Shown here one piece after another: positions 49,201 to 57,344 of a stretch of 64,000 nucleotides of DNA. The DNA comes from RFSX01 sp965248155 (GTDB lineage: Bacteria > Bacteroidota > Bacteroidia > Chitinophagales > Saprospiraceae): assembly GCA_965248155.1 (NCBI GenBank), contig CBDFIO010000002.1:1364001-1428000 (forward strand), read 5' to 3'. The position numbers and the translations under genes are program-made. The first letter of the stretch is position 1, and each line of letters begins with the position of its first letter. The notes under the pieces were generated by a model. The model did no database searches and had not been told where the DNA came from. It was given only the letters and a program-made list of their open reading frames with translations.

Positions 49201-49635
49201 TTTTTGTTTTTCTAAATGTTTGGGGTCTACTACTTTCTCAAAAAGAGCTTCAGGATAGGTGACTAGAATATCTTTCTTATTGTAGGCTGTAAAAATTTTA
49301 TTGATGGCCTCCGTTCGAATTAAAACATTATTATTGTCGACTTCTTCAAATGATAGCGGATGCTTAAAAGAATCTGGAAAGAAAAGAACAGATTGATTTG
49401 GTATAAGTTGATCTAGTGTGTTTTGAATATATGCTGCTTCTTCCTTGTCTTCAGCAATAAATACGTGCGAAGAATTATAACTGTTAAATACTGATGTAAG
49501 GACGAAGCACTCCTGTGCGCCTGTCATTCCGGAAAGTAAAAGACGAGAAGGCTCTTCTTGTTTAAGCCCAGCCAATATTTGCTTTGTCTGCACTGATTCG
49601 ACATATCTGTCTAGCAGACTTGTTAGGTTATTCAC
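46267..49635 (-). CDS. mfd: Transcription-repair coupling factor
   Basis: Mfd removes RNA polymerase stalled at DNA damage and recruits UvrA. The 1122-aa protein has the N-terminal UvrB-like region (FVLTSVFNSYNSSHVFIAED ... YEPGQFSIRGGIVDIFSFG), the RNA-polymerase-interacting CarD-like domain (PEDFVTHIDHGVGKYSGLEK) and an SF2 translocase core with Walker A VCGDVGFGKTEVAIRAA and DEEQ box LLVIDEEQKFGV. The TRG motif region follows (RGRVGRSNKKAYCYL, LDIRGAGNLLGAEQSG), then the C-terminal TRCF domain. Length is normal. It heads an operon with the two PH-domain genes. Confidence 0.97.
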   Translation of the reverse strand: MNNLTSLLDRYVESVQTKQILAGLKQEEPSRLLLSGMTGAQECFVLTSVFNSYNSSHVFIAEDKEEAAYIQNTLDQLIPNQSVLFFPDSFKHPLSFEEVDNNNVLIRTEAINKIFTAYNKKDILVTYPEALFEKVVDPKHLEKQKIVIKKGEDLDIDTIIEFLVEYGFERTDFVYEPGQFSIRGGIVDIFSFGNEWPYRVELFDEEVESIRLFNPTTQLSLKNIERISIIPNIGNQFTQEHKVSLFTIFEKNTTIWIKDVNLMVQKLEMCEAKAKEYSELIKNIDDEQLKKLLDERAFILPNQIISEVEHMNLFLVKSGRISIQVDNEIQYKSSAQPHFNKNFKILLDDLGEKDNKGIETYLFTDNKRQIERFDNIFEDLGAQINFHPVLTALHSGFIDHDLKVACYTDHQIFERFHRYKLRRGFTKEHALNLKMLKELRPEDFVTHIDHGVGKYSGLEKININGHVQESVRLIYLNNDILYVSINSLHKISRFVGKDGSAPKLSKIGGEAWKNLKRKTKKKVKDIAKELIKLYAKRKASKGFAFPEDGYLQNELEASFIYEDTPDQFEATVKVKEDMQKAYPMDRLVCGDVGFGKTEVAIRAAFKSVIGGKQVAILVPTTILALQHNKTFKERLEHFGVDVDYVNRFRATKEKRLIFEKLAEGKLDIIIGTHSLLGKDVKFKDLGLLVIDEEQKFGVSAKEKLRNIKVNVDTLTLTATPIPRTLQFSLMAARDLSIIRTAPANRQPIHTERRVFNDELIKESIYYEFNRAGQVFFVHNRVKSLPDITAMIRRLCPDLEVAMAHGQMESKQLESTLIEFIDGRYDVLVCTNIIETGLDIPNANTIIINNAHHFGMSDLHQLRGRVGRSNKKAYCYLFAPPISTLTTDARKRLKTLEDFSELGSGFHIAMKDLDIRGAGNLLGAEQSGFIADIGYETYQKILEEAVHELKETEFKNLFKDELEKDKKFVQDVEIDADVEMLIPDEYINVIQERLSIYTDMNKLDKEEELIAYRNKLKDKFGPVPFQLDELFNGIRLRWLCKRMGIERLSLKSRKLRAYFIRNPQSAFYETQFFNDLLKYISTKGPELGLYLKQSKNNLILIKDEMNNLKASRKLLENLMEDIN

Positions 49636-49686
49636 AAAACCCTTTTTCTCTTTTCTATTTGTTTATACTTGTTCCCTTCTTTGTTT

Positions 49687-49842
49687 TTAAGCCCATCTCA
49701 TGGCATAAACAAAAGAAGTAAATACAAATGGCAGTGTTACCCAGAACCACTCAGGAAGAAAAAGTAAAAACAAAATACAGGCTGCTGCCGAAAGTAAGAA
49801 AGCAAGCCAATACATTTTAGTTGAATTTGTCCCTGTACTCAT
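49687..49842 (-). CDS. 51-aa two-helix membrane protein
   Basis: An ATG at 49842 encodes MSTGTNSTKMYWLAFLLSAA and onward, with two membrane helices (WLAFLLSAAACILFLLFL and WVTLPFVFTSFVYAMRW). It lies 51 bp upstream of mfd on the same strand and diverges from the GHMP kinase gene. Function unknown. The continuous hydrophobic design and good start suggest a real small protein. Confidence 0.6.
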   Translation of the reverse strand: MSTGTNSTKMYWLAFLLSAAACILFLLFLPEWFWVTLPFVFTSFVYAMRWA

Positions 49843-49919
49843 CAATTATACAATTGTGCCGCAAATTTAGGATAATTATCATTGAAGAGATATTTTGGCC
49901 TCAACTTATTCATAATCGT

Positions 49920-50768
49920 TTGTCAGAAATATCGAAAAGATCATATTGTGCCAAAATTCTATTCTTTGGAGAATACACAATCGTAGATGGTGGAGACGCT
50001 CTGTCTATCCCTTTCGAGCAATTATCCGCACATTGGACCTCACACTTTAGCTCTACAAACCTTCTGGAATTTTTTAATTTCCTTATGACTTTACATTTTC
50101 TCGATCATAATGCGATTGCACATGCTATTGAGAATAATCTACGGTTTACATCAAAGATTCCTATTGGATATGGCCTTGGAAGTTCCGGAGCTTTGAGTGC
50201 AGCTGCTTATGATTTGTTTGGTGTTGAAAAACAATCAAACAATTTGGGCCAATTGCAATCCGAACTATCCCAAATAGAATCGTTTTTCCATGGAAAAAGC
50301 TCCGGTCTCGATCCATTAACAATCTTTCTCAACAAAATAATTCTTGTTCGAAACCGTCAACCCATTGTGTCTGATATCGTTCTTTCTGATAAACCTTTTT
50401 TCCTTTTCGATTCGAATCAAAGCAGAAACACAAGTCGACTAATTAAAATTTATAACGAAAAAAAACGATCTGAGAAAGGATTTATACACGCATTAGAACA
50501 ATTGGATCAACTTAATAAACAAGCTATTTCAGCCTTGCTTGATTCAAAAGATGTATCCCATATTTTTCAAAAAATAAGCCAATTGCAATTGCTCCATTTT
50601 AAAGAGATGATTCCTGATCATATTCATACTGTGTGGAATGAAGGCTTAATGTCGGGTAATTATTCGATGAAGCTCTCCGGTGCTGGTGGTGGTGGTTACT
50701 TTCTACTATATCGAAGCAATGAAAATGGCTTGTCTTCCCTTGATAGCGCGCTTGTTAAAAAGGTTTAA
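49920..50768 (+). CDS. GHMP-family kinase, probably mevalonate kinase
   Basis: GHMP kinases transfer phosphate from ATP to small alcohols. Motif 1 is AKILFFGEYTIVDGGDAL, motif 2 (ATP loop) is IPIGYGLGSSGALSAAAYD, and motif 3 is MKLSGAGGGGYFLLY. A start at TTG 49920 (SEISKRSYCAKILFFGEY, 282 aa) fits the family better than the in-frame TTG at 49821, which adds 33 unrelated residues overlapping the divergent small gene. The substrate is uncertain; the short form and the GEY motif favour mevalonate kinase of the isoprenoid pathway. Confidence 0.75.
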   Translation: MSEISKRSYCAKILFFGEYTIVDGGDALSIPFEQLSAHWTSHFSSTNLLEFFNFLMTLHFLDHNAIAHAIENNLRFTSKIPIGYGLGSSGALSAAAYDLFGVEKQSNNLGQLQSELSQIESFFHGKSSGLDPLTIFLNKIILVRNRQPIVSDIVLSDKPFFLFDSNQSRNTSRLIKIYNEKKRSEKGFIHALEQLDQLNKQAISALLDSKDVSHIFQKISQLQLLHFKEMIPDHIHTVWNEGLMSGNYSMKLSGAGGGGYFLLYRSNENGLSSLDSALVKKV

Positions 50769-51238
50769 CTATTCCTTTTTTCAAGTTGAAGTTCAAGACT
50801 CTTTATTCCCATCAAGCTGTCCTGGCGTGTGTTTTGATTTATTACAAATCTATAATTGCCTGTTTGTGGAAATCTGAAATCTTGAAGTAAATAAACCTTC
50901 AACTTGCATATTCCTACGCGACATTTTCCGTGCCATTTTCCGTGCCATTTTCCTGATTTTTCTGCAAGGTCCAGTGAAAGATTTTCTTCAGTAATACGCT
51001 TATCAGGAAATTCCGTTTTAATGTTTAAATACAAGTTCTGGTAATCATATTTCGTTGAATGTTCCACAACAAGCGTTAGTAAATTTTGAGACAGTGTGTC
51101 TTCGATATTCATTTCAAACTCAAGACTATCATTGTGCTGCCAAAAAGATTTATTGACTTCTAGTTTGTTCTTATAATATCCTTCGTGATTACAGGAGAGT
51201 AATATAATAAGCGTTATAAAGACTCCTGTGTATTTCAT
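50765..51238 (-). CDS. gldH: Gliding-motility lipoprotein GldH
   Basis: The 157-aa protein has a lipoprotein signal (VFITLIILLSCN) and the family's layout: SFWQHNDSLEFEMNIEDT, LLTLVVEHSTKYDYQNLYLNI, LAEKSGKWHGK, and a C-terminal GNYRFVINQ ... GIKSLELQLEK. GldH is needed for gliding and type IX secretion in flavobacteria. The expected GKW-x-G segment is duplicated as GKWHGKWHGK by a 12-bp tandem repeat. It overlaps dnaJ by 4 bp and the convergent GHMP kinase by 4 bp. Confidence 0.85.
   Translation of the reverse strand: MKYTGVFITLIILLSCNHEGYYKNKLEVNKSFWQHNDSLEFEMNIEDTLSQNLLTLVVEHSTKYDYQNLYLNIKTEFPDKRITEENLSLDLAEKSGKWHGKWHGKCRVGICKLKVYLLQDFRFPQTGNYRFVINQNTRQDSLMGIKSLELQLEKRNS
50922..50953. repeat. 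12-bp tandem repeat inside gldH
   Basis: CATTTTCCGTGC is repeated 2.7 times. In the gldH frame it encodes the doubled Gly-Lys-Trp-His unit and preserves the reading frame. Confidence 0.95.
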
Positions 51239-52386
51239 TCGAACATTTCTTTCATTCTTGCAAAGAGTCCCTTTTGGGTTTTCCCTTCTTCCGGCTTAAA
51301 GTTTTCAGAATCTCTAAGCTTTTCCATCATCTTTTTCTCTTCTGCGCTTAATGTCTTTGGTGTCCAGATATTTACATTGATCAGTTGGTCTCCCTTTTGT
51401 CCATAGCCTTGAAGCGCCTGAATTCCTTTGGATCGTAATCTGAATATTTTTCCTGCTGTTGTTCCTGCTGGAATTGTAATTTTTACTGATTTGTCTAAAG
51501 TAGGAACTGCAACTGAAGTACCAAGTGCTGCATCAGCGAAGTTCAAGAACAAGTCATACATTACATTTTGACCTTCTCTTGTAAAGTGTTTATGTGTCTT
51601 TTCCTCAATCATTATAAGTAAATCCCCTGATGGTCCCCCATTTTTCCCGGCATTCCCTTTGCTTCTCATTGACAATTGCATTCCGTGTTCAACTCCTGCA
51701 GGAATATCTATTTCAATCGTTTCATCATGAATGTATCTCCCTTCTCCTTTGCATTTGGTGCATTTAGATGTTATCTTCTGACCGGAACCATTACATGTTG
51801 GACAAACGGTTGTCGTTTGCATTTGACCCAAGAATGTAGATTTGATTTGTCGTACATATCCGGATCCACCGCAAGAGCCACAGGTCTGCACAGAGCTGCT
51901 GTCCTTAGCTCCGGATCCACCGCAATTATTGCATGTGCCTTGTTTCTTAACCTTAATTTTTTTGGTGACGCCCTGTGCAATCTCTTCCAGAGTCAGACTT
52001 ACTTTTATACGAAGATTAGATCCTTTCTGTCCTGCGCTTCTTCTTGATCTACCTCCGCCAAAAAAGCTTTCAAAGGGACTGCCCGATTCTCCAAATATGT
52101 CGCTAAAGTTTGCGAAAATATCATCCATTGTCATTCCTCCTCCGCCAAAGCCCCCTTGAGGATCTACTCCAGCATGTCCATATCTGTCATAGCGTGCTTT
52201 TTTATTTTCATCGCTTAGGACTTCATAGGCTTCTGCTGCTGCTTTAAATTTATCTTCCGCTTTTTTATCTTCTGGATTTTTATCCGGATGAAATTTCATT
52301 GCCACTTTGCGGTAAGCCTTTTTTATTGCACTTGCTTCTGCGTTTTTATCCACACCAAGCACTTCATAATAATCTCTTTTTGCCAT
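51235..52386 (-). CDS. dnaJ: Chaperone DnaJ
   Basis: Co-chaperone that delivers clients to DnaK and stimulates its ATPase. In order: J domain with the HPD motif (AMKFHPDKNPED), Gly/Phe-rich linker (GGFGGGGMTMDD), four CxxCxGxG zinc repeats (CNNCGGSG, CGSCGGSG, CPTCNGSG, CTKCKGEG) and C-terminal client-binding domains. Length 383 aa, normal. It follows grpE on the same strand. Confidence 0.97.
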   Translation of the reverse strand: MAKRDYYEVLGVDKNAEASAIKKAYRKVAMKFHPDKNPEDKKAEDKFKAAAEAYEVLSDENKKARYDRYGHAGVDPQGGFGGGGMTMDDIFANFSDIFGESGSPFESFFGGGRSRRSAGQKGSNLRIKVSLTLEEIAQGVTKKIKVKKQGTCNNCGGSGAKDSSSVQTCGSCGGSGYVRQIKSTFLGQMQTTTVCPTCNGSGQKITSKCTKCKGEGRYIHDETIEIDIPAGVEHGMQLSMRSKGNAGKNGGPSGDLLIMIEEKTHKHFTREGQNVMYDLFLNFADAALGTSVAVPTLDKSVKITIPAGTTAGKIFRLRSKGIQALQGYGQKGDQLINVNIWTPKTLSAEEKKMMEKLRDSENFKPEEGKTQKGLFARMKEMFE

Positions 52387-52419
52387 ACGTTTTTTTTGCT
52401 GTACAACTGCTTAGTTGTA

Positions 52420-52995
52420 CTATTTCCCTACCACAACTTTAGCGAAGCGAATGATCTTATCATTGAGGTAATATCCTTTTTCTACTGTGTCGATAATCTT
52501 TCCTTTCATTTCGTCACTTTGTGCCGGTATTTCTGTAATTGCTTCATGCAACTCAGGATCAAATACTTCTCCATTGCTTTGCATTTCATTCAGCCCTCTT
52601 GATTGTAGTACAGAGTAAAGTTTAGTATAAACAAGCGTAACGCCTTCACTGAAACTTTCAGTATTCTTATCGTCTTCAGCACTCTTTTTTGCTCTATCAA
52701 AATCATCCAATATCGGTAGGATCGAATTGATTGTGTCCTGAGCTGCTGTTTTCAGGAGATCAAGTCGTTCCTTTGTGTTTCTTTTTTTAAAGTTTTCAAA
52801 CTCCGCGAATAAACGTAAGTATTTATCCTTGCTTTCTACTACTTGTAACATTAACTCGTCCAATTCTTTGTTAGAATCTGTTTTTTTTGACTTTGTCTTT
52901 TTTGTTTTAGAAGATTTTGTTGATTTATCCTCAGATTTTTGACTTCCCGCCATGCTCATTTTGTTTTTTATTTTATTTATCAATTCCTTTGCCAT
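52420..52995 (-). CDS. grpE: Nucleotide exchange factor GrpE
   Basis: GrpE releases ADP from DnaK. A Lys/Ser-rich disordered N-terminus (about residues 15-40) leads to a long coiled coil (LMLQVVESKDKYLRLFAEFENFKKR) and the beta-wing domain (GEVFDPELHEAIT ... GYYLNDKIIRFAKVVVGK). ATG at 52995 is preferred over the adjacent in-frame TTG. Located between a redoxin gene and dnaJ in one operon; dnaK is elsewhere. Confidence 0.95.
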   Translation of the reverse strand: MAKELINKIKNKMSMAGSQKSEDKSTKSSKTKKTKSKKTDSNKELDELMLQVVESKDKYLRLFAEFENFKKRNTKERLDLLKTAAQDTINSILPILDDFDRAKKSAEDDKNTESFSEGVTLVYTKLYSVLQSRGLNEMQSNGEVFDPELHEAITEIPAQSDEMKGKIIDTVEKGYYLNDKIIRFAKVVVGK

Positions 52996-53023
52996 CAAGT
53001 AAATACGGACATTTTGTCATGAT

Positions 53024-53545
53024 TTAAAGCTTCTTTTCCCTCAGAAAGTCTGCTAATTCATTGTATGATTGATTTACACCTATTATTTTTCCTTTGGGAT
53101 TTATCAGAAATTTGCTGGGAAGGTCGCTCACATTATATTTTTGGGCTATTGGCGAAAGCAATATCACTTTTGATTGAGTAAAAATCTGATGCTTCCAGAT
53201 AAAACCATCTTTCTCTGAAGCTTTTCTCCATCGCTTATCATCTTTTTCAAGCGCAACGCTTACAATTTCAAATCCTGAGGCCCCTTTATATGTTTTGCCA
53301 TTGAATTCATTATGGAGTTTTACAAGATTCCGGTTATCTTTTCTGCAAAGGGCACACCATGATCCCCAAAAATCAAGTAGAACATACTGGCCTTTCAGGT
53401 CTGAAAGCTTAAAGTTTGTTCCATCGATGAGTTCTGCTTTAAAATCCGGTGCTTTTTTGCCGTCTTTATTATAGGGTGATCTTAAAAAAATAGAATATGC
53501 GAGAATTAATATTATAGGGATCCAAATAAGTTTTAAATATTTCAT
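53024..53545 (-). CDS. Membrane-anchored thioredoxin-like (TlpA/ResA-type) protein
   Basis: The 173-aa protein has an N-terminal membrane anchor (LIWIPIILILAYSIFL) and a redoxin fold beginning KAPDFKAELIDGTNFKLSDL. The active site is FWGSWCALCRKDN (CxxC) and the cis-Pro loop is SDLPSKFLINPKG. Such proteins reduce disulfides outside the cytoplasmic membrane. It sits 28 bp upstream of grpE, same strand. Confidence 0.88.
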   Translation of the reverse strand: MKYLKLIWIPIILILAYSIFLRSPYNKDGKKAPDFKAELIDGTNFKLSDLKGQYVLLDFWGSWCALCRKDNRNLVKLHNEFNGKTYKGASGFEIVSVALEKDDKRWRKASEKDGFIWKHQIFTQSKVILLSPIAQKYNVSDLPSKFLINPKGKIIGVNQSYNELADFLREKKL

Positions 53546-53607
53546 TTATTCGTGATTACCTATTCATAATGAATTTCATGATTACAAAGTTCAAAGTAAA
53601 TTAATAT

Positions 53608-54492
53608 ATGGGATATATTTCATTTCGTCCGGACCAATGCTCGGAGAAAGATCTGCATCAGTTTATTATCGCTTCCATATCACCAAGGCCAATCGCTTTT
53701 GTAAGTACGGTCGATAATCACGGAAATGCCAATCTTGCTCCCTATAGTTTTTTTAATGCCTTTAGTTCAAATCCGCCTATTGTGGTTTTCTCTTCCAACT
53801 TAAAGCATGGTGATAGCCCTCAAAAGGACACTTTGTTAAATATACAGCGTAGCAAGTCCTGTGTTATCAATGTCGTCTCACACGAGATATACAGACAGGC
53901 TGCTCTTTGTTCTGTAGAATTTCCGCATGGGGTTTCAGAGTTTAAGAAATCTGGCCTTACTCCTTTGGATTCGGAAATTGTAAGTGCTTTTCGTGTAAAA
54001 GAATCTCCCGTGCAAATTGAATGCACGCTAAATGATATTATTGCACTAGGAAAGAAACCCGGAGCTGCCAACTTAATCATTTGTGAAATTGTAAAAATGC
54101 ATATAAAAGAAAATATTATGGATCCTCAATTAAGAAGAATAGATCCTCAGAAGTTAGATATTATGGGACGCCTGGGTCGTTCAAATTATGTTCGGGTTAA
54201 TGGGGACAACATATTATCTGCTTATCAAGCTGTAAGACCTCTCTGTGTCGGTTATGACCAACTTCCATTGAGTATCAAAAAAAGCCGGTTTTTTACAGGA
54301 AATGATTTGGGTCGTTTTGCGGCGCTTTATAATCTTCCTTCGAATACCGATCTTGAGTCTTATGCTCAGAGGCGTGGAATTAAAGAGGGAAAAGATGAAG
54401 AATTCTACCACAGAAAGGCAAAAGAATTAATAGAATCAGAAAATATTGAAGAGGCGATTAAGATGGCCATGATGGCAGAAATACATCGCTAA
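53608..54492 (+). CDS. Flavin reductase-like (FMN-binding split-barrel) protein
   Basis: The 294-aa protein has the flavin reductase family N-terminal half: IIASISPRPIAFVSTVDNHG, NLAPYSFFNAFSSNPPIVVFS and DTLLNIQRSKSCVINVVS. A C-terminal extension of about 100 aa (LGRFAALYNLPSNTDLESYA ... ENIEEAIKMAMMAE) is helical. The substrate is unknown; members bind FMN and reduce flavins or act as oxygenase partners. Divergent from the redoxin operon. Confidence 0.85.
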   Translation: MGYISFRPDQCSEKDLHQFIIASISPRPIAFVSTVDNHGNANLAPYSFFNAFSSNPPIVVFSSNLKHGDSPQKDTLLNIQRSKSCVINVVSHEIYRQAALCSVEFPHGVSEFKKSGLTPLDSEIVSAFRVKESPVQIECTLNDIIALGKKPGAANLIICEIVKMHIKENIMDPQLRRIDPQKLDIMGRLGRSNYVRVNGDNILSAYQAVRPLCVGYDQLPLSIKKSRFFTGNDLGRFAALYNLPSNTDLESYAQRRGIKEGKDEEFYHRKAKELIESENIEEAIKMAMMAEIHR

Positions 54493-54540
54493 AATAGTGT
54501 GAAATATATTTAATAATTTTAATGCGAAATATACCTTATA

Positions 54541-55608
54541 ATGGATAAAATAAAAGAAGCAAAATTAAAAGCATTAGGTCTGGCTGTAGATAAACTCGAA
54601 AAGACCTACGGCAAGGGTGCCGTCATGAAATTAGGGGACAAACAAGTTGTGAATGTTGACACCATTCCTTCTGGATCCCTTGGATTAGATATTGCACTTG
54701 GTATCGGTGGCCTTCCAAGAGGAAGGGTCGTTGAGATTTATGGCCCGGAATCATCTGGAAAAACGACTCTAGCCATTCATGCCATTGCCGAATGTCAAAA
54801 GCTAGGTGGTATTGCAGCGTTTATCGATGCTGAGCACGCTTTTGATAAGTCCTATGCCGAAGCATTGGGTGTTGATACCGAAAATTTGTTGATATCTCAA
54901 CCAGATAATGGCGAACAAGCGCTTGAAATTACAGAGCATCTTATTCGATCTGGTGCTATTGATATCATTGTAATCGATTCTGTAGCAGCCCTTACGCCCA
55001 GAGCTGAAATTGAAGGAGAGATGGGAGACTCTAAGATGGGATTACAAGCACGTCTTATGTCTCAAGCATTGAGAAAACTAACAGGAGCCATCGGTAGAAC
55101 TGGATGTTGTTGTGTTTTCATCAATCAACTTAGAGATAAGATCGGAGTTATGTTTGGCAACCCTGAAACTACTACAGGAGGTAACGCATTAAAGTTCTAT
55201 TCCTCCATTAGGCTAGACATCAGAAGGTCCGGTTCAGCCATAAAAGATAAAGAAGGAAATGTTGTAGGTTCTCCCACTAAAGTAAAAGTTGTTAAAAACA
55301 AACTAGCGCCTCCGTTCAGAATAGCACTGTTTGATATCACATATGGTGAGGGGGTATCCAAAACAGGTGAAATTATTGACCACGGTGTGGAACACGAAAT
55401 ATTAGGAAAAAGTGGTTCTTGGTACAGCTACGATGGAACTAAAATCGCCCAAGGCCGTGAAGGTGCAAAACAATTTCTATTAGATAACCCGGAAGTCATG
55501 GAAGAAATTGCAAATAAAATAAAAGCAAAATATCTTCCAGTACCAGACAGTAATGGTGTTGAAAATCATGATGAAGAAGTTGAGGTAATAGAAGAAATTA
55601 CTGATTAA
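54541..55608 (+). CDS. recA: Recombinase RecA
   Basis: RecA forms filaments on single-stranded DNA, performs strand exchange and triggers LexA cleavage. The 355-aa protein has Walker A GPESSGKTTLAIHA, Walker B IIVIDSVAAL, loop L1 (EGEMGDSKMGLQARLMSQAL), loop L2 (NQLRDKIGVMFGNPETTTGG) and an acidic C-terminus (NHDEEVEVIEEITD). Normal length. Confidence 0.98.
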   Translation: MDKIKEAKLKALGLAVDKLEKTYGKGAVMKLGDKQVVNVDTIPSGSLGLDIALGIGGLPRGRVVEIYGPESSGKTTLAIHAIAECQKLGGIAAFIDAEHAFDKSYAEALGVDTENLLISQPDNGEQALEITEHLIRSGAIDIIVIDSVAALTPRAEIEGEMGDSKMGLQARLMSQALRKLTGAIGRTGCCCVFINQLRDKIGVMFGNPETTTGGNALKFYSSIRLDIRRSGSAIKDKEGNVVGSPTKVKVVKNKLAPPFRIALFDITYGEGVSKTGEIIDHGVEHEILGKSGSWYSYDGTKIAQGREGAKQFLLDNPEVMEEIANKIKAKYLPVPDSNGVENHDEEVEVIEEITD

Positions 55609-55646
55609 TTTCCGGTGAAGTTTTGTGCTTCCCTTTTCATTATAAG

Positions 55647-55678
55647 AAAGGCGACGGGGTTTCCTGTTGCCTTTTTTT
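55647..55678 (+). terminator. Rho-independent terminator after recA
   Basis: AAAGGCGACGGG pairs with CCTGTTGCCTTT (12 bp with two G-T pairs) and is followed by a T run. It lies about 40 bp past recA and before the convergent pyrH stop. Confidence 0.85.
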
Positions 55679-55699
55679 AATGGCCTGAATAATTTATTC

Positions 55700-56410
55700 T
55701 TATTCGACGATTGTTCCGATATCCTCACCCGCAACCACTCTCTTTAAGTTGTCGGTTACATTTATATCAAAAACAACAATAGGGACATTGTTTTCTTGAC
55801 ACATTGTAAAGGCCGTCATGTCCATTACTCTCAGGTTCTGAGCAATTACTTTTTCAAATGATATCTTATCAAATTTCGTAGCATTCGGATCCAATTCCGG
55901 ATCAGCAGAATAAATACCGTCAACGCGTGTTCCTTTAAGAATGACATCTGCACTGACTTCGCTTGCTCTAAGTGCCGCTGCAGAGTCCGTAGTGAAATAT
56001 GGGCTTCCAGTCCCGCCGGAAAATATTACAACTCTCCCTTTTTCAAGGTGTCTTATTGCTCTCCGTCTGATATACGGTTCAGCAATTTCAGTCATATCAA
56101 CTGCCGAAATCAATCGAGAATATACGCCTTGTACTTCTAGAGCGCTTTGAAGTGCCATTCCATTTATAACCGTAGCAAGCATTCCCATATAATCGCCTTG
56201 CACCCGTTCAATACCGCTTTCTTCTGCCTGAAGCCCTCTGAAAATATTTCCTCCGCCAATTACAACAGCGATTTCAACGCCCTGTTGTACGACCTTGTCA
56301 ATTTCTTTAGCATAGTGTTTTAATCGTTCAGAGTCAATTCCAAAAGACTTGGTTCCCATGAGCGATTCCCCACTTAATTTGAGTAAAACGCGTTTGTATT
56401 TTTCTGCCAT
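55700..56410 (-). CDS. pyrH: UMP kinase
   Basis: Phosphorylates UMP to UDP in pyrimidine synthesis; hexameric bacterial amino-acid-kinase fold. Motifs include RVLLKLSGESLMG, IAVVIGGGNIFRG, DYMGMLATVINGMAL and FSGGTGSPYFTTDSAAALRA. 236 aa, normal. It follows the ribosomal operon (rplM-rpsI-rpsB-tsf), with a strong hairpin between tsf and pyrH. Confidence 0.97.
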   Translation of the reverse strand: MAEKYKRVLLKLSGESLMGTKSFGIDSERLKHYAKEIDKVVQQGVEIAVVIGGGNIFRGLQAEESGIERVQGDYMGMLATVINGMALQSALEVQGVYSRLISAVDMTEIAEPYIRRRAIRHLEKGRVVIFSGGTGSPYFTTDSAAALRASEVSADVILKGTRVDGIYSADPELDPNATKFDKISFEKVIAQNLRVMDMTAFTMCQENNVPIVVFDINVTDNLKRVVAGEDIGTIVE

Positions 56411-56420
56411 AATTTAAAGT

Positions 56421-56459
56421 AAAAAAAAAGCGATTCAAATAATGAATCGCTTTCTGTTT
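56421..56459 (-). terminator. Bidirectional hairpin between tsf and pyrH
   Basis: AAAGCGATTCA and TGAATCGCTTT form a perfect 11-bp stem with an A run on the left and T-rich DNA on the right. Read on the minus strand it is a terminator after tsf, so pyrH may be transcribed by partial read-through or from its own promoter. Confidence 0.75.
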
Positions 56460-56462
56460 TTT

Positions 56463-57308
56463 TTATCCTAGTTTGATGTGCTTGAAGTCGGTAACCGTCA
56501 ACTCAGGATCAATGCTTTGTAGATACTGAGCAACAGATTTTTTATTCTCCTTGACATACGCCTGATTCAACAAGGTGTTTTCTTTGAAATATTTGTTGAG
56601 TTTTCCTTTAGCAATTCTGTCAAGCATTTCTTCGGGCTTTCCTTCTTTCCTCGCTATCTCCATTCCTATCTCAATTTCCTTATCTATAACCTCTTGAGAT
56701 ACACCATCCTCATTAACTGCTATTGGTTTCATTGCCGCAACCTGCATTGCAACATTTTTTCCCGGCTCTTCAAATTCGCTTCCTTCTTTGTTTAGTGCAA
56801 CAACAACTCCTGCTTTATATCCCATATGAATATAAGGCAATACTTGTCCTTGTCCTGCCGTCGTTTCAATTTTTGCATAATCGGAAAGTTCCAGTTTTTC
56901 TCCGATTACTCCTGTTTGTTCTTCAACCTTTGACGCGATTGTTATTCCGGGTTCAATTTCCATTCCCAATAAGCTATCCTTATCGTTAGGAAGGTGTTGT
57001 AACGCTAGATCTGCAAATGATTCTGCCAACTGAATAAAACTATCCGTCTTTGCAACAAAATCTGTTTCACAACTTAATCTAAGTACAACTCCGTTATTCT
57101 TATTATGTGATGTCCGTGCCACCACAACTCCTTCTTTCGCTTCTCTGTCTGCTCTTTTAGCAGATAACTTCTGACCTTTCTTTCTAAGAACTTCTATTGC
57201 TTTATCAAAATCGCCATTAGCTTCAGTAAGCGCTTTTTTACAATCCATCATCCCGGCGTCGGTCTGGTCCCTTAATTTTTTTACATCAGCTGCTGATATA
57301 GTACTCAT
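56463..57308 (-). CDS. tsf: Elongation factor Ts
   Basis: EF-Ts exchanges GDP for GTP on EF-Tu. The N-terminal UBA-like domain has VKKLRDQTDAGMMDCKKALT, and the signature RLSCETDFVAKTDSF is present near residue 77. The dimerisation/core domain follows. 281 aa, within the family's range. Downstream of rpsB as in most bacteria. Confidence 0.97.
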   Translation of the reverse strand: MSTISAADVKKLRDQTDAGMMDCKKALTEANGDFDKAIEVLRKKGQKLSAKRADREAKEGVVVARTSHNKNNGVVLRLSCETDFVAKTDSFIQLAESFADLALQHLPNDKDSLLGMEIEPGITIASKVEEQTGVIGEKLELSDYAKIETTAGQGQVLPYIHMGYKAGVVVALNKEGSEFEEPGKNVAMQVAAMKPIAVNEDGVSQEVIDKEIEIGMEIARKEGKPEEMLDRIAKGKLNKYFKENTLLNQAYVKENKKSVAQYLQSIDPELTVTDFKHIKLG

Positions 57309-57344
57309 TAATTTTAGTTTTTATTTTTTAAATGTTTTAAATTA

